Source: Lactobacillus isalae
Lineage (GTDB): Bacteria; Bacillota; Bacilli; Lactobacillales; Lactobacillaceae
DNA: 64,000 nucleotides
NCBI RefSeq assembly: GCF_947539375.1
Contig: NZ_OX443569.1
Span: 434,001-498,000 of the forward strand
Direction: 5' to 3'
Shown here: piece by piece, positions 58,430 through 64,000 of the stretch
Layout: each line of letters opens with the position of its first letter
How positions within the stretch are numbered: the first letter of the stretch is position 1
Translations under genes and position numbers: made by a program
Notes under the pieces: model-generated
What the model saw: the letters and a program-made list of their open reading frames with translations, nothing else
What the model was told of the DNA's origin: nothing
Database searches by the model: none

Positions 58430-58576
58430 ATGAAATTGATTTATTCTAAGAATACTCATAGATATATTTTGATTGTTCCGATGAATTTTAATTTTGAATC
58501 TTTTACTAATTTCAAAAGTAAATTTGCAAAATTAAATAATATTCCAGACAATCGTTTAATCGTATTACCTAAATAA
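58430..58576 (+). CDS. Small phage protein, 48 residues
   Basis: ATG 58430 with GAGGAG 10 bases upstream (MKLIYSKNTHRYILIVPMNF). The strong ribosome site supports a real gene. Unknown. Confidence 0.55.
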   Translation: MKLIYSKNTHRYILIVPMNFNFESFTNFKSKFAKLNNIPDNRLIVLPK

Positions 58577-58713
58577 AATTTAAACTGTATTGACATATCT
58601 GATGGATATGCCGAAGTATAAATCATTTATTTCAGTATTCAATCAATTAACAAATAAATTCTAATTATAAATTTTAATACTATAATCAATCATAGAGAGG
58701 TGTTTAAATTATC

Positions 58714-59007
58714 ATGAAGTGCATATTGTGGAAGTCAGCTAGTGAACAACCAAGTGATAAATTAATTGAAGCTTTTCATGCTAAGAAAATTGATGGCTAT
58801 TACGTTGGTGAACTAACCGAAGATGCAATTAAAAACTGCAAGAAATCATTCACAGTATGGAAGCCACAGTTTATACAATTGAGCTTAAAGGAACAAAAGA
58901 TTATTAGTAAGCTTATTGGTATGTATGCTAAGTCATTAACAAACACTTTTAATGAACCAGAAGAAATAATTCCATGGATACTAGATACATATCCAGATCA
59001 AAGATAG
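58714..59007 (+). CDS. Uncharacterised phage protein, 97 residues
   Basis: ATG 58714; GAGAGG lies about 14 bases upstream. Contains CILWKSASEQPSDKLIEAFH. Not recognised. The 509 bases after it hold a terminator, repeats and a promoter but no protein gene. Confidence 0.6.
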   Translation: MKCILWKSASEQPSDKLIEAFHAKKIDGYYVGELTEDAIKNCKKSFTVWKPQFIQLSLKEQKIISKLIGMYAKSLTNTFNEPEEIIPWILDTYPDQR

Positions 59008-59079
59008 AGAAATGGTTTATTAATCTTAGTTGCTAGTTGAGTTTGTGCGTGTAATCTCTTAGTAATTTGAGCAGTATAA

Positions 59080-59111
59080 AAGCGATGAAATAACTCATCG
59101 CTTATTTTTTT
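59080..59111 (+). terminator. Terminator before the accessory cassette
   Basis: AAGCGATGA (59080-59088) and TCATCGCTT (59095-59103), then ATTTTTTT. Confidence 0.9.
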
Positions 59112-59220
59112 ATATTCAATTTTCATTCGACTTTTCAAAAAAATAATTTTTTCTGTATAACATCCAGAATAAGGAGAAAAAGACGGGGTAGGTATAAAAG
59201 ACCCCTTAAATAAAATCCAT

Positions 59221-59277
59221 TAACACTTTGTAAGTACAAAAAGTAAGAACTTACAAAATGTAAGTATAACAGTGTTA
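59221..59277. repeat. Nested inverted repeats with TGTAAGT motifs
   Basis: TAACACT (59221-59227) pairs with AGTGTTA (59271-59277), enclosing TTTGTAAGT (59227-59235) with ACTTACAAA (59249-59257), and CTTACA-AAA-TGTAAG (59250-59264). A binding region for a regulator, or an RNA structure, ahead of the cassette. Confidence 0.6.
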
Positions 59278-59448
59278 TTTTTAACCCGTTTTGTTTTCAC
59301 AAATGGCTTTTTTTCTCTTACAAATCGAGTATATGCGTAGTTAATACCTGTGTTATTAGGTATAAGGCTTATTTTTTGTTTATGCTATTTTTTATATTGC
59401 TTATATAATAGGAAGAAAAAAGAATTTAAAAAATATTCAAAAAAAACA

Positions 59449-59477
59449 TTGACAATTAACAAGCGTGTTAATATAAT
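59449..59477 (+). promoter_or_regulatory. Cassette promoter 1 with operator
   Basis: Perfect -35 TTGACA and -10 TATAAT with 17-base spacing. The spacer is the inverted repeat TTAACA-AGCG-TGTTAA (59456-59471), sharing TAACAnGCGTGTTA with cassette promoter 2. Confidence 0.88.
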
Positions 59478-59516
59478 TTACTTGTAAATTGATTTAAGAA
59501 AGAGAGAGACAAAAAA

Positions 59517-60002
59517 ATGAAAGATTTTAAAGTTAAAGACCCAATTTTTCACGAAAGCGGCTGGGCTTATAAGAATGAAGATGGGCAAGTTATCTTAGAT
59601 AATGAATTTAACCTTTATAGATCAGGCACTAAATTAGTATTGAACAACGATAATTATACTATTAATTATAAAAAAACGCTTTCATTAAATTTTGATCTAT
59701 CGAAAGAAAAGTTAGATGAAAAATGTAGGTTGAGTGTAGAAAGCGCGCGCCTGGTAACATGGGACATTTATGTGCCTTTTAACGATGATAAAGACGCAGG
59801 CGGATTTGTCGGAAAGCTAAACTTCAGAGACTCTAACAATAGCTGGTACATTTGGGACAATAACGCGGGTGTTGTGTGGATGCAAGCAGAAGATAAGTTC
59901 ACAAGCGTAGCAGATGCAAGAAGAGCAGCAATTGAATTTATTAAAAAGAACGCAAGAGCGTATATAGATGATAACGGCGAAATCTCTTTAAAATGGAATT
60001 AG
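59517..60002 (+). CDS. Cassette protein A, unknown function, 161 residues
   Basis: First gene behind promoter 1; GAGAGAG precedes ATG 59517. A soluble, mildly acidic, Trp-rich protein with SARLVTWDIYVPF, SWYIWDNNAGVVWM and a C-terminal helix (SVADARRAAIEFIKKNARAY). No family recognised. It contains codons (GCG, CGC clusters) uncommon in neighbouring AT-rich genes, hinting at a different origin. Confidence 0.72.
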   Translation: MKDFKVKDPIFHESGWAYKNEDGQVILDNEFNLYRSGTKLVLNNDNYTINYKKTLSLNFDLSKEKLDEKCRLSVESARLVTWDIYVPFNDDKDAGGFVGKLNFRDSNNSWYIWDNNAGVVWMQAEDKFTSVADARRAAIEFIKKNARAYIDDNGEISLKWN

Positions 60003-60026
60003 ATAAAAAATGTAGGAGGTGAGTAA

Positions 60027-60212
60027 ATGAAGAAGCAAAGTATAGCAAACCGTAAGAGCTTAGATAGATTAGCTAAAAAAGACCCTGCAAAGTACGAAGA
60101 AAAGAAAAGGCGTAATCGTTTCTTTTCTGCTAGGTCTTTCATAAGATTGCACGCGACAGAAAGCGAGCTAAAAGAATTACTTGAAATAATTCAAGAAAAA
60201 TTAAAAAAATAG
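60027..60212 (+). CDS. Cassette protein B, small basic protein, 61 residues
   Basis: ATG 60027 follows GGAGGTGAGTAA. Basic N-terminal half, then ARSFIRLHATESELKELLEI, a pattern I recall from small plasmid and phage proteins of Firmicutes with a ribbon-helix-helix-like or helical tail. It could be the regulator binding the two cassette operators, but this is inference. Confidence 0.68.
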   Translation: MKKQSIANRKSLDRLAKKDPAKYEEKKRRNRFFSARSFIRLHATESELKELLEIIQEKLKK

Positions 60213-60240
60213 TTGACACGACTAACACGCGTGTTATAAT
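60213..60240 (+). promoter_or_regulatory. Cassette promoter 2 with perfect palindromic operator
   Basis: TTGACA (60213-60218), 16-base spacer, TATAAT (60235-60240). TAACACGCGTGTTA (60223-60236) is a perfect 14-bp palindrome within the spacer and -10. Confidence 0.88.
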
Positions 60241-60246
60241 AAATAT

Positions 60247-60415
60247 GTAAGTTAATTAAGGCAACAAAAAAAGCCGTCTAAGTACTGGCATACTTAAACG
60301 GCAAGTGTTAAAACTTACTAACTATTGTGAAACGTATTAGAAAAGATTTAACGTGAAAATTATATCACGCTTTTAAAGTCTTTTCTAGTACAACTAAGAA
60401 AGGACTTTTTTTATT
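60247..60415 (+). promoter_or_regulatory. Structured leader RNA with attenuator, unknown class
   Basis: An upstream domain: GTAAGTT (60247-60253) pairs with AACTTAC (60312-60318) around hairpin GCCGT-TAAGTA / TACTTA-ACGGC (60273-60302). Next a long hairpin: TAGAAAAGA (60338-60346) with TCTTTTCTA (60379-60387), TTTAA with TTAAA, CGTGA with TCACG. Its 3' arm is shared with a terminator before the next gene, so the two exclude each other. It does not match a riboswitch, T-box or ribosomal-protein leader I know. Confidence 0.7.
60375..60412 (+). terminator. Conditional terminator in front of cassette gene C
   Basis: AAAGTC (60375-60380) with GACTTT (60403-60408), T-G, then TTTCT (60382-60386) with AGAAA (60397-60401), followed by T to 60412. 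The ribosome site AAAGGA of the next gene lies in its 3' arm. Confidence 0.78.
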
Positions 60416-60814
60416 ATGACTACAGAATATTTTACAGAAAAAGAAATTTTAGAAACTATTAAAAATAATATTGATGGTTACATAGGTTTACCAGATTATA
60501 CCTTTGAAGACTTTTTCAATGATCTTTTTAATACTAATGAATATTTTATCGGCTACAAGAAGGCAGAGGACGCATTAGAAAAATACGGCGTTTTTAAAGC
60601 ATTAGAAGAAGTTCAACGCTGGGACGAAGAAAATTATGGACATTGGGAAACAGACTACACAAACACTGAAACTATAGCTAACATGCTTGAATATATACAT
60701 GCTTATGATGTTTTTGATTCAATTATAAGTAATGCACCTGGCGAAATTGATTGGGGTAGCGATTTATCTCGTAAAAATATTAAAGCTTTCAAAGAAGCTT
60801 TAAATGAGTTTTAA
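60416..60814 (+). CDS. Cassette protein C, acidic, unknown function, 132 residues
   Basis: ATG 60416 behind the attenuator. Strongly acidic, rich in Asp, Glu and aromatics (FEDFFNDLFNTNEYFIGYKK, later YGHWETDYTNTETIANMLEY). Size and charge would suit a DNA-mimic or antidefence protein, but no motif proves it. No family recognised with certainty. Confidence 0.7.
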   Translation: MTTEYFTEKEILETIKNNIDGYIGLPDYTFEDFFNDLFNTNEYFIGYKKAEDALEKYGVFKALEEVQRWDEENYGHWETDYTNTETIANMLEYIHAYDVFDSIISNAPGEIDWGSDLSRKNIKAFKEALNEF

Positions 60815-60828
60815 GCGGGGTGTTAGCC

Positions 60829-61020
60829 ATGTTAAAACTATTAATTTTTCTATCATTATTTAATACAACAGTAACACCGAACTATAGCCCACTGGGCAAA
60901 ACGGAGTTTAGAGACACTATAAACACGCAAACTTTAAAGCATGAAACAATCATACTTACGCCCGTGCAAGCGCGCCAATTCGACAAGTACGGCGAAATTG
61001 CATTCGATGAGATGAAATAA
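60829..61020 (+). CDS. Cassette protein D, signal-peptide-like, 63 residues
   Basis: ATG 60829 preceded by GGGG 8 bases upstream; GTG 60820 is an alternative. N-terminal hydrophobic segment MLKLLIFLSLFNTTVTPNYS. After the TAA stop the same frame stays open for 31 codons to 61113, so the gene may be truncated. Unknown. Confidence 0.5.
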   Translation: MLKLLIFLSLFNTTVTPNYSPLGKTEFRDTINTQTLKHETIILTPVQARQFDKYGEIAFDEMK

Positions 61021-61153
61021 GCAGGTATCACAGTAGATAACTATTTACTTTTAGGGAAGCAACTATTATACTTATACCCGTTTAGAATAAGACTTTCAAT
61101 GATGTGGAAAAAATAGCAGAAAACGAATTAAAATAATGGAGGTATTATTATGG

Positions 61154-61456
61154 ATGTCGAAAAAACAATTTGAAAAAATGCACCGTAAATATATGGACGA
61201 TATTAATTATAAAGGCTCTATTTATCACACTATCTATAGTGATGATACTTGCATAGATGACGGCTTGCCGTTTGCTTATGCCTATAAAAAAGGCAACAAT
61301 AGCATATATAAGGTGTATTTCAAGCCTGTTGACGGTTGGCAAGATATGGACGACGCGAGCAATTGGGTAGATGATTGGGAAGCTGATATACACCACATCG
61401 ACCAAGCAACAAGCGACGTGAGTGAGTTTATGGACTTACTTCAACAACTAAATTAA
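61154..61456 (+). CDS. Cassette protein E, acidic, unknown function, 100 residues
   Basis: ATG 61154 with GGAGG about 11 bases upstream; ATG 61136 in the same frame overlaps that site. Acidic C-terminal half (DGWQDMDDASNWVDDWEADI). Ends before a strong terminator. No family recognised. Confidence 0.65.
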   Translation: MSKKQFEKMHRKYMDDINYKGSIYHTIYSDDTCIDDGLPFAYAYKKGNNSIYKVYFKPVDGWQDMDDASNWVDDWEADIHHIDQATSDVSEFMDLLQQLN

Positions 61457-61461
61457 TTATT

Positions 61462-61489
61462 AAGCTGGTAGAAATACCAGCTTTTTTTA
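61462..61489 (+). terminator. Terminator closing the accessory cassette
   Basis: AAGCTGGTA (61462-61470) and TACCAGCTT (61475-61483) around a GAAA tetraloop, then seven T. Confidence 0.92.
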
Positions 61490-61576
61490 TTACCTAAAAT
61501 TATAAATTTTAACCGTCCTTTTTATGCTCTTTTTATATCTACACATTTTACATTTACATATATAATTTAAATATTT

Positions 61577-61604
61577 AAAGGCTAGTAACTCACTAGCCTT
61601 TTTC
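61577..61604. terminator. Second terminator-like hairpin before HNH
   Basis: AAAGGCTAGT (61577-61586) and ACTAGCCTTT (61592-61601), then TTTC. The rest of 61,490-61,806 has no protein gene; it is AT-rich with two copies of TTTTAAGCGT near 61638 and 61780. Confidence 0.8.
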
Positions 61605-61806
61605 TATGCACCTTTATTGTTTTGGACTTTTTAAGGACTTTTAAGCGTCTTTTTACCTGTAAAGTATAAGCATACTAATTAATAAATAAATCGCTTAGAG
61701 CTGATTATATTAGCTATTTACTGCATGATGTGGTTTGATAGCTAACACACTACATATAGATACAAATGAATATAAGCCGTTTTAAGCGTATTTAAGGAAG
61801 ATAAGT

Positions 61807-62181
61807 ATGATAACACATAAGTGCAATAAAAGCGGTTGTAATAGGTTAATTTCAACTAATCAGAAGTATTGTGATAAGCATCAACACTATTACTCACGTA
61901 AATACGATAAGCAGCGCATGACTAATAAGTTAACTCGGAACTATCGTTTATTTTATCAGTCGAAAGCGTGGAGAGAATTAAGAGAGTACAAGCTTAATAA
62001 AAATCCATTGTGCGAAAGATGTTTATTACATAAAAAGCATACTTTAGCAACAGATATACATCATAAGCATGATGTATTTAACCATTGGAACGAACGTTTA
62101 CACTTAGAAAATTTGGAAAGCTTATGCAAGCCGTGCCATGAGAAAATTCACAAACTCGGGTATTATAACGGCTTGTTATAA
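61807..62181 (+). CDS. HNH endonuclease associated with DNA packaging
   Basis: A 124-residue HNH nuclease. Zinc residues are in CERCLLHKK and CKPCHEKIH; the catalytic core is DIHHKHDVFNHWNERLHLEN. It lies next to the small terminase gene, the arrangement where HNH proteins help terminase cleave cos DNA (as in HK97 and phi-like gram-positive phages). GGAAG precedes ATG. Confidence 0.9.
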   Translation: MITHKCNKSGCNRLISTNQKYCDKHQHYYSRKYDKQRMTNKLTRNYRLFYQSKAWRELREYKLNKNPLCERCLLHKKHTLATDIHHKHDVFNHWNERLHLENLESLCKPCHEKIHKLGYYNGLL

Positions 62182-62372
62182 AATTATAACGGTTACAAAA
62201 AGTAAGAGTATCCCAAACATTTGATCCCCCTATGGTTGAGCCATTTCGCTAACCGTCCCGCAGTTTTCCTCACGTAAAATTCCTTAAATGAAAGTTTTTT
62301 AGGTTGTAACGGCGTTACGAAAAGCCCGATTTTACGCAGTTTTTACTTTAGAAAGGTCGTGAAAATTCACAA
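62182..62372. other. Probable cos/terminase recognition region
   Basis: A 190-base gap between HNH and terS. A GC-richer stretch (62221-62275, including GATCCCCC and GTCCCGCAG) is flanked by related repeats TAACGGTTACAAAAAG (62187-62202) and TAACGGCGTTACGAAAAG (62307-62324). The location fits cos sites of HNH-containing phages; the cut position cannot be told. Confidence 0.45.
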
Positions 62373-62840
62373 ATGGCTGGAAGACCAAGAAAGCATTCCA
62401 CACAAGATAAATCTCATAAAACTAAAGCTGAAAAAGAGCTAAGAAAAGAAGAAGAGCAGTTTGCTGGATCAGAAAACTTCAAGCATTTGGGAACTAAGCC
62501 ACCTAAATCTTTAATGGATGTAACTGCAAGAAATGAATATAAGCGTGTTGTTCCTTTATTAATTAATTTAGATATCACAGCTTTAGATCAAACGTTGGTG
62601 GTTAACTACTGTAATTCCTACTCCCTCTACTTACAAGCGATTAAAGCCGTTAAAAAGGAAGGACTGGTTGTTAATGGCAGAAAGAATCCTGCATACAACA
62701 TTTATTTAGATATGCAAAAGGAACTTAGAGCAACAGCTGGTCAACTAGGAATGACTTTAGATAGTCGAATGAAACTTGTTAAGCCTGAAAATCATGAAGA
62801 AGAAAAAGATCCATATGCACAGGTAGGTGATGTTCAGTGA
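62373..62840 (+). CDS. terS: Terminase small subunit (P27 family)
   Basis: A 155-residue P27-type TerS. LGTKPPKSLMDVTARNEYKR, ALDQTLVVNYCNSYSLYL and GQLGMTLDSRMKLV are family blocks. The basic N-terminus (RPRKHSTQDKSHKTK) probably binds cos DNA. It overlaps terL by four bases (GTGA). Confidence 0.92.
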   Translation: MAGRPRKHSTQDKSHKTKAEKELRKEEEQFAGSENFKHLGTKPPKSLMDVTARNEYKRVVPLLINLDITALDQTLVVNYCNSYSLYLQAIKAVKKEGLVVNGRKNPAYNIYLDMQKELRATAGQLGMTLDSRMKLVKPENHEEEKDPYAQVGDVQ

Positions 62841-64000
62841 TTGATGAAACTACCAGATATGCGCAAGAAATTGTGGGTTTAAAGATACCTGCTAATAAAA
62901 AAACGCGTCAGGCAGCTAAAAGACACCTAGATGACCTTGAGAAGTCAAAGAATGACGACTATCCGTACTACTTTGACGCTAAAAAGGCAGAGACTGTCAT
63001 TAACTTTATTAGCTCTTTACCTAACCCAGATGATGGTCAGCCTATGAAGTTGGTTAATTTCCAAGCGTTTATTGTTGGTTCATTGTTTGGCTGGAAGAAA
63101 AAGAAAGATGGTCTTAGAAGATTTACCTATGCTGTCATCTCAATGGCACGTAAACAAGGTAAATCAATTATTGTTGCTGGTATTGCATTGTATATGCTGG
63201 TTTACGAAAAGAACCCAGTAATGGCACGCCAGATTTATACTGCTGCAAATAAGCGAGATCAAGCAAAACTTACTTTTAACTATGTGGTTGATTTCTTAAA
63301 ACCACTTAGATACAAGTCGAAATTTTTTAGAAAACGTACTCGAATTAAACGAGACACTATCGAAGATACAGAAAGTAGTTCATTTATTACTCCACTCTCA
63401 AATGATGTTAAAGGAATGCAAGGTTTGAACACGATGCTAGGGATTCTTGATGAGCAGGCCGATTCTACTGATAGATCAGTTCTGGAAGCTATTCAGAAAT
63501 CTCAACGTCAACAGAAACAGCCACTGACTATTATTATTTCAACCGTTTCGGATCAGATTAATGGTTGGTTTCATGAAACAGAATATAAGTACGTTACCAA
63601 GTTACTCAATGGTGATGTGGAAGATGATACTTACTTTGCTGTTTGGTATGAGCAGGACAACGAAGAAGAGCTGGCTGATCCTAAGAATTGGATTAAATCG
63701 AACCCTATTCTTTATGACGAAAAAATCCGTGAACACTTACTTCCAAAACTAAAAGAAGACTGGAAACGTGCCCAGGACATGGAAACTACTACTTCTTCTA
63801 AGATTTATACCTTTAACATGTGGCAACAAGCCAGTGAGAATTCCTACATTAACGTAAAAGATTGGTCAACTATTCGAATTGATAAAACACCTGATTTATA
63901 TGGCAGGGATGTCTACTTAGGCCTTGACTTAGCCCGTGTAGGAGACCTATCAGCTGTGAGCTGGTGCATACCAATTGATGAAGATAGTAAGTTCTATGTT
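62837..64000 (+). CDS. terL: Terminase large subunit, N-terminal 388 residues (cut by window edge)
   Basis: GTG 62837 overlaps the terS stop; the frame stays open to the last base. ATPase motifs are VISMARKQGKS (Walker A) and MLGILDEQ (Walker B), then IIISTVSDQ as coupling motif. LGLDLARVGDLSAVSW begins the nuclease domain with its first catalytic Asp. The C-terminus lies outside. It powers DNA packaging and cuts concatemers. Confidence 0.94.
   Translation, partial: MIDETTRYAQEIVGLKIPANKKTRQAAKRHLDDLEKSKNDDYPYYFDAKKAETVINFISSLPNPDDGQPMKLVNFQAFIVGSLFGWKKKKDGLRRFTYAVISMARKQGKSIIVAGIALYMLVYEKNPVMARQIYTAANKRDQAKLTFNYVVDFLKPLRYKSKFFRKRTRIKRDTIEDTESSSFITPLSNDVKGMQGLNTMLGILDEQADSTDRSVLEAIQKSQRQQKQPLTIIISTVSDQINGWFHETEYKYVTKLLNGDVEDDTYFAVWYEQDNEEELADPKNWIKSNPILYDEKIREHLLPKLKEDWKRAQDMETTTSSKIYTFNMWQQASENSYINVKDWSTIRIDKTPDLYGRDVYLGLDLARVGDLSAVSWCIPIDEDSKFYV

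Larger units (their letters stand above)
40411..64000. mobile_element. Left part of an integrated Siphoviridae-type prophage
   Basis: A minus-strand tyrosine integrase next to apt begins a classic phage order. It runs through lysogeny module, divergent CI/Cro-like control region, replication genes, ArpU-like late regulator, HNH, small and large terminase. The left junction must lie between the end of apt (40,410) and the integrase stop (40,498), but without attR the core sequence cannot be defined. Structural, lysis and right-end genes lie outside. Three genes in or near it carry single-base frameshifts, one of them in a replication helicase; whether the phage is active is unknown. Confidence 0.95.

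Noticed and set aside
59229-59266. TGTAAGT repeats as a CRISPR array
   Set aside because: The repeats are too short and interleaved, with no regular spacers and no cas genes.
60273-60302. Leader hairpin as a toxI-like type III antitoxin repeat
   Set aside because: It is a single copy and not a tandem array, and gene C does not resemble a ToxN nuclease.

Overview
The window is AT-rich chromosome from a low-GC Firmicute. Gene order (rpsB-tsf, pyrH-frr-uppS-cdsA-rseP-proS-polC, rimP-nusA-ylxR-ylxQ-infB-rbfA, truB-ribF, hrcA-grpE-dnaK-dnaJ-lepA), a gram-positive PolC, a class A sortase and an Lsa-like ABC-F protein point to a Lactobacillus, most likely of the gasseri/johnsonii group. That placement rests on recognition, not on a database search. 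No rRNA or tRNA gene and no CRISPR array was seen.

Positions 1 to about 40,410 are host core genome. It opens with the 5' end of lexA, divergent from an SOS-type DUF896 gene across a LexA box. Next come a small membrane protein, a heterodimeric ABC exporter pair, and cfa and plsC on the minus strand. A tRNA methyltransferase/GIY-YIG fusion precedes a long plus-strand run of translation, lipid, replication and RNA-maturation genes. An Lsa-type ABC-F gene sits behind an elaborate attenuator. A frameshifted GyrI-like gene, the CIRCE-controlled heat-shock operon, lepA, srtA, recJ and apt complete this part.

From about 40,410 to the window end lies the left part of an integrated phage. It starts with a minus-strand integrase, an acidic membrane protein, an ImmA/IrrE-like protease gene and a CI-like repressor. 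A divergent control region with two sets of 12-bp-period repeats follows. The early/replication block runs from a Cro-like protein and Rha through an HNH endonuclease, a DEAD helicase broken by one base, an AAA ATPase, DUF669, PriPol and a VapE-type helicase, ending in a probable iteron origin. A long string of small overlapping ORFs (VRR-NUC, DUF1599, zinc-ribbon and unknown proteins) leads to an ArpU-like late regulator. At 59.0-61.5 kb there is a self-contained accessory cassette. It has two near-consensus promoters carrying the same palindromic operator, a structured attenuator-like leader RNA, and five small genes of unknown function. HNH, a probable cos region, small terminase and a truncated large terminase close the window. 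The right half of the prophage and attR lie outside.

The best candidates for something undescribed are the 59.0-61.5 kb cassette with its leader RNA, and the leader of the ABC-F gene. Three genes carry single-base frameshifts in homopolymer runs, so read support should be checked before calling them pseudogenes.
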